64,000 bases of DNA from Paenibacillus aestuarii (GTDB taxonomy: Bacteria; Bacillota; Bacilli; Paenibacillales; NBRC-103111): NCBI RefSeq assembly GCF_027789125.1, contig NZ_JAQFVF010000033.1:124001-188000 (forward strand), given 5' to 3'. A program made the translations under genes and the position numbers. Below are positions 53,123-62,309 of the stretch, piece by piece. The notes under the pieces were generated by a model. The model saw nothing but the letters and a program-made list of their open reading frames with translations, was not told the origin of the DNA and did not search any database. Position 1 is the stretch's first letter; each line of letters starts with the position of its first letter.

Positions 53123-54907
53123 TTGGATAATATAGATATAGTTATAGTAATTTATAACTCCGAAAAATGGATCACTGACTGTTTGATAAGTATATCGAAG
53201 CTTAACTATTCAAAGAATAAATTAAATTTAATATTTGTAGACAATAATTCTAAAGATAACAGTGCTAAAATAGTGAATGAATATTCCGGTAAAGATGAAT
53301 TCGGAAGTTTTAAATACATTGGTTTAAAAGAGAACCTAGGCTTCGGTACTGCAAACAATATTGGAGTTCAGCAAGGAAATTCCCCATTCGTATTTTTACT
53401 TAATATAGATACTAAAATTACAGAAGATTGCCTTAGTAAATTGCAAGCAGTTATAGCTAAAAGTGACTGGAATACAGCGGCTTGGGAATTAAGACAGTTC
53501 CCATACGAACATCCCAAAGCATATGACCCCATTACATTAGAAACTTCTTGGTGTAGTGCTGCTGCTCTAGTAGTAAGACGAGAACTATTCATTGAAGTGG
53601 GCATGTTTGATTCGAATATTTTTATGTATTGCGAAGATGTTGATTTAAGTTGGAAGTTAAGAGCAAATGGTTATAAATTGCTTTATGTACCGCAATGTGT
53701 TGTGTATCATTTTTCTTATTCACTACCAGATGAAGTTAAACCAAATCAATTATATAATGCTACGTTCAACAATTTGATGCTTCGGTATAAATATGGGGGT
53801 ATTGGGGATGTTTTGAGGGGCTACTTCCTCTTTTTTACTCTTTTTCTTCGTAAAAGTATTAATACTAGGAATCACTATAGAAGATTAATTTGCAATCTAA
53901 TTCTAAGCTTGCCAAAGGGTTATAAGTTTAGGAAATCGCGATATAAAAGTTTAACTAAGTTAAACTTTCATCCTAAATTCGAGATATGGGATTTCGAAAA
54001 GACTAGAAAAGGAAGTTTTTATAAAAATGAAATCATTGATAAAAATCCACTTGTATCAATTTTGGTAAGAACTGTAGGACGGCCTAACGTTTTAAGAAAT
54101 ACTCTTTGTAGTATCAGAAACCAAACTTATTCAAACATTGAGGTAATTATCGTAGAAGATGGAATGCCTATTTCGGAGCAGATGATTATTGACGAGTTTA
54201 AGGACTTACAAATAAAATATTTAGCTACTAGAGAGAAAAAAGGAAGGTGTGTAACTGCTAACCTTGCTTTAGAAATGGCTTCAGGTGAATTTTTAAATTT
54301 TCTTGATGACGATGATTTTTTCTTTGCTGATCATATAGAAGTACTAGTTCAGGGAATAGTAAATAATCCAATTTATCATGCAGCATACTCGATTGCTTTT
54401 GAAGCTCCTACGAAAATTTTATCTGGAGAAAGGCATTTCTCTTCAGAAGACTATTATATTAATTTCAATACGCCATTTAATTATTTAAAACTAGTAGAAA
54501 ATAACTTTCTACCCATTCAAACCGTCCTCTTTTCAAGAACGTTGTATCAAAAATACGGAGGAATGGATACTAGCTTAGTTGTATTAGAGGATTGGGATTT
54601 ATGGCTCAGGTATTCCTCTGAGAAAGAATTTTACTATGTTGAAAAGGTTACATCTATTTATACAGTGCCATACAATTCGTATGACTACATCAATCGGACC
54701 AAGTTGTTAGAAGATGCCAGGCAAAATCTATTAGAAAAACATAAAAATACAAGAGTAAGTGTACCAATTCAAAGTATTTTAGAAAAAAGCAAGCGTTTCA
54801 AATTTAACTTTTTGGAAATTATAAAAAATGAAATAAAAGAAAATAAATTCATTAAAATTAAGTATAGAATCAAGCAAAAAATGTTAGTAGTGTTTGCTAA
54901 AAAATAG
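53123..54907 (+). CDS. Two-domain GT2 glycosyltransferase
   Basis: This 594-residue protein has two GT2 domains. The first (about 1-260) has IDIVIVIYNSEKWITDC, IFVDNNSKDNS, NNIGVQQGNSPFVFLLNIDT and FMYCEDVDLSWKLRANG, of the rhamnosyltransferase type. The second (about 310-540) has VSILVRTVGRPNVLRNTL and FLNFLDDDDFFF with a strong DDDD metal motif. TTG is the start. It probably adds two different or alternating residues of the repeat unit. The sugars are not predictable. Confidence 0.85.
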   Translation: MDNIDIVIVIYNSEKWITDCLISISKLNYSKNKLNLIFVDNNSKDNSAKIVNEYSGKDEFGSFKYIGLKENLGFGTANNIGVQQGNSPFVFLLNIDTKITEDCLSKLQAVIAKSDWNTAAWELRQFPYEHPKAYDPITLETSWCSAAALVVRRELFIEVGMFDSNIFMYCEDVDLSWKLRANGYKLLYVPQCVVYHFSYSLPDEVKPNQLYNATFNNLMLRYKYGGIGDVLRGYFLFFTLFLRKSINTRNHYRRLICNLILSLPKGYKFRKSRYKSLTKLNFHPKFEIWDFEKTRKGSFYKNEIIDKNPLVSILVRTVGRPNVLRNTLCSIRNQTYSNIEVIIVEDGMPISEQMIIDEFKDLQIKYLATREKKGRCVTANLALEMASGEFLNFLDDDDFFFADHIEVLVQGIVNNPIYHAAYSIAFEAPTKILSGERHFSSEDYYINFNTPFNYLKLVENNFLPIQTVLFSRTLYQKYGGMDTSLVVLEDWDLWLRYSSEKEFYYVEKVTSIYTVPYNSYDYINRTKLLEDARQNLLEKHKNTRVSVPIQSILEKSKRFKFNFLEIIKNEIKENKFIKIKYRIKQKMLVVFAKK

Positions 54908-54921
54908 GAGGTATAAAACAA

Positions 54922-56766
54922 ATGATTGATCACGATGAGTATAAAAAGAAAATTGCTGAGCTAGAAGAAGAAAATTTAAAACTAAAATCAACATTAAATC
55001 ATTATAAGTTTATTTCAGATGATTTACAAAATCATCTCAATAATATTTATAATTCAAATGGATGGAAGTTTCTTTCGAAATATTATAGAATTCGTGATAA
55101 ATTTTTACTTACTAGAAAATTTGCGAAGAAACCGAATATGGTAGTTCCTCTAGCAACCGAAAATACACTGGATAAAGTTTCCGTTATTATACCAGTCTAC
55201 AATAACTCTAAATATTTGAAGAAGTGTTTAGAATCCGCATTGAATCAAACCTATTCCAATGTTGAAGTAATCGCAATCGATGATAACTCTACAGAAAGCG
55301 AAGTTACCTCAATATTAGAATCATTAAAGGATAACACTAAGTTTCGTTTTTACCGCAATGATTTTAATGTCGGTATTAGCGAAACTATGAATAGGGCAAT
55401 TAGTAAAAGTGAAGGGAATTGGATTGCTTTTCTAGATTGCGATGATTGGTTAGAGCATGATGCTATAGAGAAACTTATGAATAACATCTCGCAGAAAAAT
55501 GCGGTTTATGGTTATACAGATCGAATTAATGAATATGAGATAGACGGGTCTTCAAAAGTAGAAACCTTTAGAAATCGTCCTACTGAGAATTATTTAAAAG
55601 AACTTTACGTAGGCATGTATGTTTCTCATCTCAAAATTATTAGAAAAGATGTTTTCTTAAAAACGGGATTGCATGAATCAAGGTTTGACGGTGCTCAAGA
55701 TTATGATATGGCATTAAAAGTAGCTTTTCATTTTGGAGATTCATTTGCTTATTTATCTGAAGCAGTTTATCACCATCGGATACATGAAAAACAAACAACC
55801 ATTGAAGCGGCGAAGAAAATTGAAAATATTGTCCAAACTATTAGAAAAGAAACAAAGTTAAGAATGGATATTAAAGAAGGTATATTCGATTCCGTTGTTT
55901 CATTTGTAATTTTGTCATTTGAGAAAAAAGAGATGACACTTAAATGTGTAGAGTCAATTAAAAATACAGTCAAAATTCCTTATGAAATCATTATTTTTGA
56001 TAATGCTTCCTCAGATGATACAAGGCAATATCTTAAGAATTATATTGAGCATCAAGAACATATAACTATGTTCTATTCTGATGTGAATTTGGGTTGTCCA
56101 GGAGGTCGCCGAGCGGCTACTAAAATGGCTAAAGGAGATTATATTGTAAATCTTGATAATGATATTATAGTGACGGAAAATTGGATTGAGGAACTCATTG
56201 TTAGAGTGGAACATGAACCTAAAATTGGCGCTGTTTGCTGTAAAACAGTCTTCCCAAATGGGGAAATTCAATTTAACGGTGGATCATATTTAATTAATGA
56301 TGAATTTATTACTTTCTTGTTAACTGATAACAGCAAAAATGAAAACGATGTAGCAACTGCCCAATGGCATGAATGCTCGTGGGTTCCCGGTGGTGCTACA
56401 CTTTTCAAAAGAAGTGTTGTTAACCAGCTGGATTACTCAATTGATTATATTAATGCATTTGAAGATAATGATATAGCTTTACAAATTACCAAGCTTGGAT
56501 ATAAGATGTATAACTGCCCTTCGGCTAAAGTTTATCATTATCATATTATGTTTAATGATAATCAAGTAAATAAAGAAAAAGATTATATGCGAGTCAGATA
56601 TAATAACGAAGGATTTATCAAGTCATTAGTAAACTTTTATCGCCGTAATCAATTAATTATTAATGATCCTTTTGTGCATAGATTAATGGGCGTTGAAGGC
56701 GAATCCGTGGTTATTATTAAAGATAAAGTAGAATCCTATCTGGAACCGCAAATATTTATGAATTAA
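54922..56766 (+). CDS. Two-domain GT2 glycosyltransferase with N-terminal coil
   Basis: This 614-residue protein has an N-terminal coiled coil (about 5-45) ending in NIYNSNGWKFLSKYYRIRDK, a motif similar to the tail of the 51650 product. A GT2 domain follows (VSVIIPVYNNSKYLKKCLES, FLDCDDWLE). The second GT2 domain (from about 320) has VILSFEKKEMTLKCVESI, FDNASSDDT, NLGCPGGRRAATKMAKGDYI and NLDNDIIV. The shared tail-like motif suggests that these enzymes dock on a common membrane or protein platform. Specificity is unknown. Confidence 0.83.
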   Translation: MIDHDEYKKKIAELEEENLKLKSTLNHYKFISDDLQNHLNNIYNSNGWKFLSKYYRIRDKFLLTRKFAKKPNMVVPLATENTLDKVSVIIPVYNNSKYLKKCLESALNQTYSNVEVIAIDDNSTESEVTSILESLKDNTKFRFYRNDFNVGISETMNRAISKSEGNWIAFLDCDDWLEHDAIEKLMNNISQKNAVYGYTDRINEYEIDGSSKVETFRNRPTENYLKELYVGMYVSHLKIIRKDVFLKTGLHESRFDGAQDYDMALKVAFHFGDSFAYLSEAVYHHRIHEKQTTIEAAKKIENIVQTIRKETKLRMDIKEGIFDSVVSFVILSFEKKEMTLKCVESIKNTVKIPYEIIIFDNASSDDTRQYLKNYIEHQEHITMFYSDVNLGCPGGRRAATKMAKGDYIVNLDNDIIVTENWIEELIVRVEHEPKIGAVCCKTVFPNGEIQFNGGSYLINDEFITFLLTDNSKNENDVATAQWHECSWVPGGATLFKRSVVNQLDYSIDYINAFEDNDIALQITKLGYKMYNCPSAKVYHYHIMFNDNQVNKEKDYMRVRYNNEGFIKSLVNFYRRNQLIINDPFVHRLMGVEGESVVIIKDKVESYLEPQIFMN

Positions 56767-56779
56767 TGGAGGTTTAAAT

Positions 56780-57523
56780 ATGAAGGGCATCGTACTAGCC
56801 GGAGGGACAGGCTCTCGTCTCTATCCTTTAACAAAAGTTACCAACAAACATTTACTTCCAGTTGGTAAATACCCAATGATCTTCCATTCAGTCGCAAAAT
56901 TAAAAGAAGCAGACATTACAGATATCCTTGTTGTTACAGGTAAAGACCATATGGGCGATGTTGTAAACTTACTCGGTAGCGGCCGGGAAATGGGTGTTAC
57001 GTTTACTTATAAAGTACAAGATGAGGCAGGGGGTATTGCCCAAGCACTCGATCTCGCAGAGCATTTTGTAGGCGATGATCAAATGGTCGTCATTTTGGGT
57101 GATAATGTGTTTGAAGATAGCATTCTTCCGTTTGTGAAAAATTTCCGTTCTCAACAAAAAGGGGCTAAAATCCTAATTCAGGAAGTGCAAGATCCTCAAA
57201 GATACGGTGTTCCAGAGCTGCAAGGTGATAAAATTATTTCCATCGAGGAAAAGCCTAAACAGCCAAAGAGCAGTTATGCTGTCACCGGCATTTATATGTA
57301 CGATAGCACAGTGTTTGGCATTGTAAAGACACTACAACCATCTGGAAGAGGCGAATTAGAAATTACGGACGTGAATAACGCCTATATTGCCAGAAATGAG
57401 CTGACCTACGATGTGCTTCAAGGTTGGTGGACGGATGCCGGTACCCACGCTTCATTAGCTAAGGCTAATGAGTTAGCTAAGAACCTGGTTTTTGGCGAGG
57501 AATTTGGGAAACTTAAATTATAA
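56780..57523 (+). CDS. rmlA: Glucose-1-phosphate thymidylyltransferase (short type)
   Basis: This 247-residue enzyme has GIVLAGGTGSRLYPLTKVTN, KHLLPVGKYPMIFH, ILGDNVFEDS and EEKPKQPKS. This is the short RmlA form without the C-terminal regulatory part, as in SpsI of Bacillus. It makes dTDP-glucose from dTTP and glucose-1-phosphate, the first step to dTDP-L-rhamnose. It is followed by rmlC, rmlB and rmlD. Confidence 0.95.
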   Translation: MKGIVLAGGTGSRLYPLTKVTNKHLLPVGKYPMIFHSVAKLKEADITDILVVTGKDHMGDVVNLLGSGREMGVTFTYKVQDEAGGIAQALDLAEHFVGDDQMVVILGDNVFEDSILPFVKNFRSQQKGAKILIQEVQDPQRYGVPELQGDKIISIEEKPKQPKSSYAVTGIYMYDSTVFGIVKTLQPSGRGELEITDVNNAYIARNELTYDVLQGWWTDAGTHASLAKANELAKNLVFGEEFGKLKL

Positions 57524-57536
57524 GAGGTGTGAAGCG

Positions 57537-58082
57537 ATGAAAGTTGTATCTACTAAGCTCCATGGACTATATATCGTTGAGCCCGATGTATTTGGAGACA
57601 ACCGTGGCTTTTTTATGGAAAGCTATAGCAGCCGAAAATTTGCTGAACATGGCATTGACTTCCCATTTGTACAGGATAATCATTCGTTGTCGGTGGAAAC
57701 CGGTGTTATTCGCGGCTTGCATTATCAATTAAATCCGAAAGCGCAAACCAAGTTAGTCCGTGTTGTTACAGGGGCTATTTATGATGTAGCCGTAGATATA
57801 CGTAAGGACTCATCCACTTTTGGTCAATGGGTCGGGGTCATTCTTAGCGAAGCTAATAAACGTCAATTGCTTGTTCCACAAGGCTTTGCTCATGGATTTT
57901 GTACAATTGTACCTAACACGCAAGTGGTTTATAAAGTGGACGAATATTACTCGCCTGAACATGATAGAGGCATTCTTTGGAACGATCCAGCACTGGGCAT
58001 TGATTGGCCGACGAACAAGCCGATTCTTTCTGATAAAGATCAAAAGTATCCGTTTTTAAAAGATGCGGATATTAACTTTTAA
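57537..58082 (+). CDS. rmlC: dTDP-4-dehydrorhamnose 3,5-epimerase
   Basis: This 181-residue cupin has GDNRGFFMESYSSRKF, VQDNHSLSVETGVIRGLHYQ (catalytic His), and VPQGFAHGFCTI. It epimerises dTDP-4-keto-6-deoxyglucose at C3 and C5. The ATG at 57537 has AAGAGGTG upstream; an open frame extends 45 nt earlier into rmlA, but the conserved start is here. Confidence 0.95.
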   Translation: MKVVSTKLHGLYIVEPDVFGDNRGFFMESYSSRKFAEHGIDFPFVQDNHSLSVETGVIRGLHYQLNPKAQTKLVRVVTGAIYDVAVDIRKDSSTFGQWVGVILSEANKRQLLVPQGFAHGFCTIVPNTQVVYKVDEYYSPEHDRGILWNDPALGIDWPTNKPILSDKDQKYPFLKDADINF

Positions 58083-58096
58083 GATAGGAGCGCAAT

Positions 58097-59116
58097 ATGA
58101 AAAAACTACTTATCACAGGCGGAGCCGGCTTTATTGGTAGCAACTTTGTTCACTATATGCTTAACCGTTACCCCAGCTATGAATTGATTAATCTGGATGC
58201 ACTTACATACGCCGGCAATTTAGAGAATTTAACAGCCATTGAAAATAACAGCAATTATACATTTGTTAAAGGTGATATTGCCAATAAAGAGCTAGTGACT
58301 GGCTTATTTGAACAAAGGGTCGATGCTGTTGTTCATTTTGCCGCGGAATCACACGTAGATAGAAGTATCCTGGAACCTGATGTTTTCGTTAAAACGAATG
58401 TGCTGGGTACGCAAGTGCTGCTTGAAGCTGCAAAGCAATTTGGCGTGCAGAAGTTTGTTCATGTATCCACTGACGAGGTTTACGGATCATTAGGAGAAAC
58501 GGGTTTTTTCACAGAAGGAACGCCGTTGGCGCCTAATAGCCCTTATTCGGCAAGCAAAGCGGGATCGGATCTTTTGGTTCGAGCTTATCATGAAACTTTC
58601 GGCTTGCCTGTAAACATCACCCGCTGTTCCAATAATTATGGACCCTACCAGTTCCCAGAAAAGTTAATTCCACTCATTATCGCGAATGCGCTTGCGGACA
58701 AGCCTCTACCTGTTTACGGCGATGGGTTGAATATTCGTGATTGGTTGTATGTTGAAGACCACTGCAGCGCAATCGATTTGGTACTCCATAAAGGTGTAAA
58801 CGGGGAAGTTTATAATATTGGTGGAAATAATGAACGAACGAACATCCATATTGTCAAAACGATTTTGAATGAGCTGGGGAAACCTGAGTCGCTGATACAG
58901 TATGTGAAGGACCGTCCAGGACATGACCGTCGCTATGGCATTGATGCAACTAAAATTACAACGGAGCTAGGATGGCAACCTGTTCATAACTTTGAGACCG
59001 GCATCAACGAAACGATTCGTTGGTATTTGGATCATCAAGCCTGGTGGAAACGAATTCAGTCCGGTGAGTATCAGGAATATTTTGCACAGCAGTACGGCTC
59101 ACGCCTAGGAGTGTAA
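58097..59116 (+). CDS. rmlB: dTDP-glucose 4,6-dehydratase
   Basis: This 339-residue extended SDR enzyme has [10 protein letters not shown] (NAD loop), HFAAESHVDRS, STDEVYGSLGE and YSASKAGSD (catalytic Tyr-Lys). It converts dTDP-glucose to dTDP-4-keto-6-deoxyglucose. Length and motifs are normal. It lies 2 nt before rmlD. Confidence 0.97.
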   Translation: MKKLLITGGAGFIGSNFVHYMLNRYPSYELINLDALTYAGNLENLTAIENNSNYTFVKGDIANKELVTGLFEQRVDAVVHFAAESHVDRSILEPDVFVKTNVLGTQVLLEAAKQFGVQKFVHVSTDEVYGSLGETGFFTEGTPLAPNSPYSASKAGSDLLVRAYHETFGLPVNITRCSNNYGPYQFPEKLIPLIIANALADKPLPVYGDGLNIRDWLYVEDHCSAIDLVLHKGVNGEVYNIGGNNERTNIHIVKTILNELGKPESLIQYVKDRPGHDRRYGIDATKITTELGWQPVHNFETGINETIRWYLDHQAWWKRIQSGEYQEYFAQQYGSRLGV

Positions 59117-59118
59117 CG

Positions 59119-59970
59119 ATGAAGATTCTGGTGACGGGCGCTAACGGACAACTTGGTCAGGATCTTGTTAAACAACTGGCGAAAGAGCATGAAATTTACG
59201 GTCTCGGCCGGGGTCAACTAGACATTACCAATGAAGACCAATGCCTAGAGATTATTTCGGAATTAAAACCAGAGGTCATTATTCATAGCGCTGCCTACAC
59301 CGCGGTGGATTTGGCTGAAACAGAAGAAGACTTGGCCTATAAAATTAATGCGTTCGGAACGAGAAACGTTGCGGTTGCTGCTGAGAAAATTGGCGCTAAA
59401 CTATGCTATATCAGTACGGATTATGTGTTTGATGGCGCGGGATCCAAACCTTACAGAGAGTATGATAATACCGACCCACAGAGCGTATATGGAAAGTCCA
59501 AAAGAGCGGGAGAACAGTTAGTGCAAACTCTGTCTTCCCGATACTTTATTGTCAGAACTTCATGGGTATATGGTTTGTTTGGAGCTAATTTCGTAAAAAC
59601 GATGCTTAAACTCGCCGAGGATAGAGACATGCTTAAGGTGGTTAGTGATCAGAAAGGATCACCTACGTATACCGTTGATCTGGCTCGATTTTTAGAGCAG
59701 CTTGTACAAACCGAGCGATATGGGACTTATCATGCTTCAAACACAGGGGTTTGCTCCTGGTATGATTTTGCCTGTGCAATCTTTGAAGAAAGTGGGATAA
59801 TCACAAAGGTCGAACCTTGTACTACTGAAGAGTTTCCTCGTCCTGCCCCTAGACCCCGAAACTCAGCAATGGAACATATGGCCATCCGGGCGAATGGGTT
59901 CGACGATTTGCGTCATTGGCGCGAGGGTTTAATTGATTTTCTTAAAGAGTTGAAAGCGAACTCAAAATGA
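59119..59970 (+). CDS. rmlD: dTDP-4-dehydrorhamnose reductase
   Basis: This 283-residue SDR enzyme has TGANGQLGQDLVKQL, SAAYTAVDLAE, STDYVFDG, YGKSKRAGEQ (catalytic Tyr/Lys) and RTSWVYG. It performs the final NADPH-dependent step to dTDP-L-rhamnose. A 4-nt overlap couples it to the following rhamnosyltransferase-like gene. Confidence 0.96.
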   Translation: MKILVTGANGQLGQDLVKQLAKEHEIYGLGRGQLDITNEDQCLEIISELKPEVIIHSAAYTAVDLAETEEDLAYKINAFGTRNVAVAAEKIGAKLCYISTDYVFDGAGSKPYREYDNTDPQSVYGKSKRAGEQLVQTLSSRYFIVRTSWVYGLFGANFVKTMLKLAEDRDMLKVVSDQKGSPTYTVDLARFLEQLVQTERYGTYHASNTGVCSWYDFACAIFEESGIITKVEPCTTEEFPRPAPRPRNSAMEHMAIRANGFDDLRHWREGLIDFLKELKANSK

Positions 59971-60914
59971 GTACGGTCAGCATACATATCGTTACATACA
60001 ATAGTGCTGCATATATCGATCAGTGCTTAGAAGCAGTCTTTTTACAAAATCATTCAATTGCTCAAGTTATTATTGTCGATAACGCCTCCAAAGATGGAAC
60101 ACTTGGAAAGCTGGAAAGATGGGCAGACAAATGTACGATTGTCCGGAATGCGAAGAACAATGGGTTTGCGGGCGGCCATAATCAAGCCATCCGATTAACC
60201 GAGTCAGACTATTGCCTTGTTTTGAATCCGGATGTTGCTCTGGAGCCCGATTATGTTCATCACTTGGTCAGTCTCCTGAGCCAGCACAGAGAACTGGGAA
60301 GCGCAACAGGCAAACTGCTGTTTCAGGCTAATCCGCATCTCGTGGATAGCGCCGGACTTGTCATCAACAAAGCCCGCAGAGCGTTCGACCGCGGCGCGAA
60401 CAAACCTAGCGAAGCTTATCAAGAGGCTGAAGAAGTATTTGGCGTGTCCGGTGCAGCCGCGATGTACGCTAGAAGAATGATTGATGATATCAGCGTAAAC
60501 GACGAATTTTTCGATGAGGACTTTTTTGCTTATAAAGAAGATGTGGACGTCGCTTGGAGAGCTCAGCTTGGGGGCTGGAAAGCTTACTTCGAGCCCGCGG
60601 CTATTGGCTATCATGAGCGTGGATGGAAGGAAGGCGGACGGAGCAGCAAGCCGCTTTTTGTGCGGAGATGGTCGTATATTAACCGCTATAAAATGATTTT
60701 TAAAAATGATCGCTTCCTTTATGCCATTAAACATATCTTGCCACTCTTGTTCTACGAGGTGCTAAGCTTGGCTTATGCAGTTTTGCGCGAACCAAAGCTG
60801 CTCGGGGCCTGGGCCAGTTTTTTAGGCAATCTAGCAAGCCTTAAAGCTAAACGCCGGACGATCCAAAGTAAAAGAAGAGCGAATTTATATGATGTTTATA
60901 AATGGTTTCAATAA
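59967..60914 (+). CDS. GT2 glycosyltransferase, rhamnosyltransferase-like
   Basis: This 315-residue GT2 protein has VSIHIVTYNSAAYIDQCLEA, IIVDNASKDGT, GFAGGHNQAIRL, LVLNPDVALEPDYV, FFAYKEDVDVAWRAQLGGWK and a hydrophobic C-terminal part (about 265-290). The NxDV acidic motif and length match dTDP-rhamnosyltransferases. Its start overlaps rmlD, which supports rhamnose as donor, although this is inferred. Confidence 0.87.
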   Translation: MSTVSIHIVTYNSAAYIDQCLEAVFLQNHSIAQVIIVDNASKDGTLGKLERWADKCTIVRNAKNNGFAGGHNQAIRLTESDYCLVLNPDVALEPDYVHHLVSLLSQHRELGSATGKLLFQANPHLVDSAGLVINKARRAFDRGANKPSEAYQEAEEVFGVSGAAAMYARRMIDDISVNDEFFDEDFFAYKEDVDVAWRAQLGGWKAYFEPAAIGYHERGWKEGGRSSKPLFVRRWSYINRYKMIFKNDRFLYAIKHILPLLFYEVLSLAYAVLREPKLLGAWASFLGNLASLKAKRRTIQSKRRANLYDVYKWFQ

Positions 60915-61019
60915 AAGACATGGTTTACCTTTCATCCACCATTTCTTAATCGGCTAACATACCGTATAATAAAGGTAGTTAATTGTACGGTTTGGAAGTC
61001 TGGAGTGGAGGTTGATCAG

Positions 61020-61325
61020 ATGGCAGAAATGACGGATCGCGAATTTCTCAGCGCCATTCTTGGGAGAATGAATGAGATCGGCGCTGATATGAAGGCCATC
61101 AAAGATCGGGTCGAAACAATAGATCTTAGACTTGATTCGATTGAAGGCCGGCTTGCGAATGTCGAAAATCGACTAACAGGTGTTGAAGATCGGCTGACGA
61201 ACGTTGAGAATCATTTGCAAGAAGTCAAAGACGTGCAGCTGCGGCAGCATGAGCAAATTGCTGGCATCGCTGTGACAATGATGGAGCATACGGCGAGCAT
61301 TAGCACACTGAAGCTAATTAAATAA
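61020..61325 (+). CDS. Small heptad-repeat coiled-coil protein
   Basis: This 101-residue protein has a central run of perfect heptads of the form (V/I)E-x-RL-x-x (residues about 30-70), for example IEGRLANVENRLTGVEDRL. Start MAEMTDREFLSAILGRMNE; GGAGG precedes the ATG. It has no signal peptide or membrane helix. A terminator follows. It probably forms a parallel oligomer; its partner and role are unknown. Confidence 0.7.
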   Translation: MAEMTDREFLSAILGRMNEIGADMKAIKDRVETIDLRLDSIEGRLANVENRLTGVEDRLTNVENHLQEVKDVQLRQHEQIAGIAVTMMEHTASISTLKLIK

Positions 61326-61344
61326 CTTTGTTTTATCAATTATC

Positions 61345-61373
61345 AGTAAGACTCTCATAGTCTTACTTTTTTT
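61345..61373 (+). terminator. Terminator after the coiled-coil gene
   Basis: AGTAAGACT / AGTCTTACT perfect stem with a five-base loop and a seven-T run. Confidence 0.92.
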
Positions 61374-61394
61374 ATGAATTTTTAATGTTAGCCA

Positions 61395-61403
61395 TGGTAT
61401 AAT
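61395..61403 (+). promoter_or_regulatory. Extended -10 promoter before the 61437 gene
   Basis: TGGTATAAT is an extended -10 element (TGnTATAAT). No good -35 is present. It lies between the terminator at 61345 and the next glycosyltransferase gene, so it probably starts a new transcript. Confidence 0.5.
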
Positions 61404-61436
61404 TATCAGTGAAATCTAAACAAGACGAGGTTCATC

Positions 61437-62303
61437 ATGGATGTAAGTATCATTATCGTAAATTATAATACCCGTGAACTAACTTTGCAGTGCCTGCAAT
61501 CGGTATTCACGTCAACTACATCTTACAGCTATGAAGTTATTCTAATAGACAATGCGTCCCGTGATCATACGCTGCAGGCGGTTGCGGAGCAATATCCTCA
61601 AGTGACGCGAATTGCCAATGAACACAACGTAGGCTTCTCCAGAGCGAATAATCAAGGCATGCGAATAGCCAATGGACGGTATGTCCTATTACTGAACTCT
61701 GATACCGTCGTCCAGATCGATACGCTGGAGAAGATGCTCAAGTTCATGGACGAACATCCCGCAGTTGGTGCCAGCGGTTGCAAGATCGAGCTTCCGGACG
61801 GTTCGCTGGACAAAGCTTGCAAGCGGGGTTTTCCGACGCCTTCTGCTTCGTTCTACTATGCATTCGGCTTCTCGAAGCTATTTCCCGACACGCCAAGATT
61901 CAATCAGTACCAGCTCGGCCATCTTGATCCGGATCAACAATATCCCATCGATTGCTTGGTCGGAGCTTTCATGCTCGTGCGCCGCGAAGCGATTGAACAA
62001 GTCGGCATGCTCGATGAGGAATTTTTTATGTATGGAGAAGACATCGATTGGTGTTATAGAATAAAGCAGGCGGGCTGGGTCAATTACTACTATCCCTTGA
62101 CGAAGATTATTCATTACAAGGGCGCCAGCAGCCGTAGAAAACCGTTCAAGATCATTTACGAGTTTCATCGTGCCATGATTTTGTTCCATAACAAACATTA
62201 CCGGCAAAAATACACATGGCCTATAAATCTGATAGTCTACGCAGGCGTTGGCCTGAAATTTGTAATTTCGCTTTTATCCAATAAACTGCGACCAGCGAGG
62301 TGA
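61437..62303 (+). CDS. GT2 glycosyltransferase
   Basis: This 288-residue GT2 protein has VSIIIVNYNTRELTLQCLQS, ILIDNASRDHT, NVGFSRANNQGMRIANGRYV, LLNSDTVV (acidic motif), CLVGAFMLVRREAIEQVG and FFMYGEDIDWCYRIKQAGW. A C-terminal hydrophobic segment (about 260-280) may anchor it. The type is that of rhamnosyl/galactosyltransferases of surface-glycan loci such as WsaD. It lies 6 nt before the initiating transferase gene. Confidence 0.88.
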   Translation: MDVSIIIVNYNTRELTLQCLQSVFTSTTSYSYEVILIDNASRDHTLQAVAEQYPQVTRIANEHNVGFSRANNQGMRIANGRYVLLLNSDTVVQIDTLEKMLKFMDEHPAVGASGCKIELPDGSLDKACKRGFPTPSASFYYAFGFSKLFPDTPRFNQYQLGHLDPDQQYPIDCLVGAFMLVRREAIEQVGMLDEEFFMYGEDIDWCYRIKQAGWVNYYYPLTKIIHYKGASSRRKPFKIIYEFHRAMILFHNKHYRQKYTWPINLIVYAGVGLKFVISLLSNKLRPAR

Positions 62304-62309
62304 GAATAC

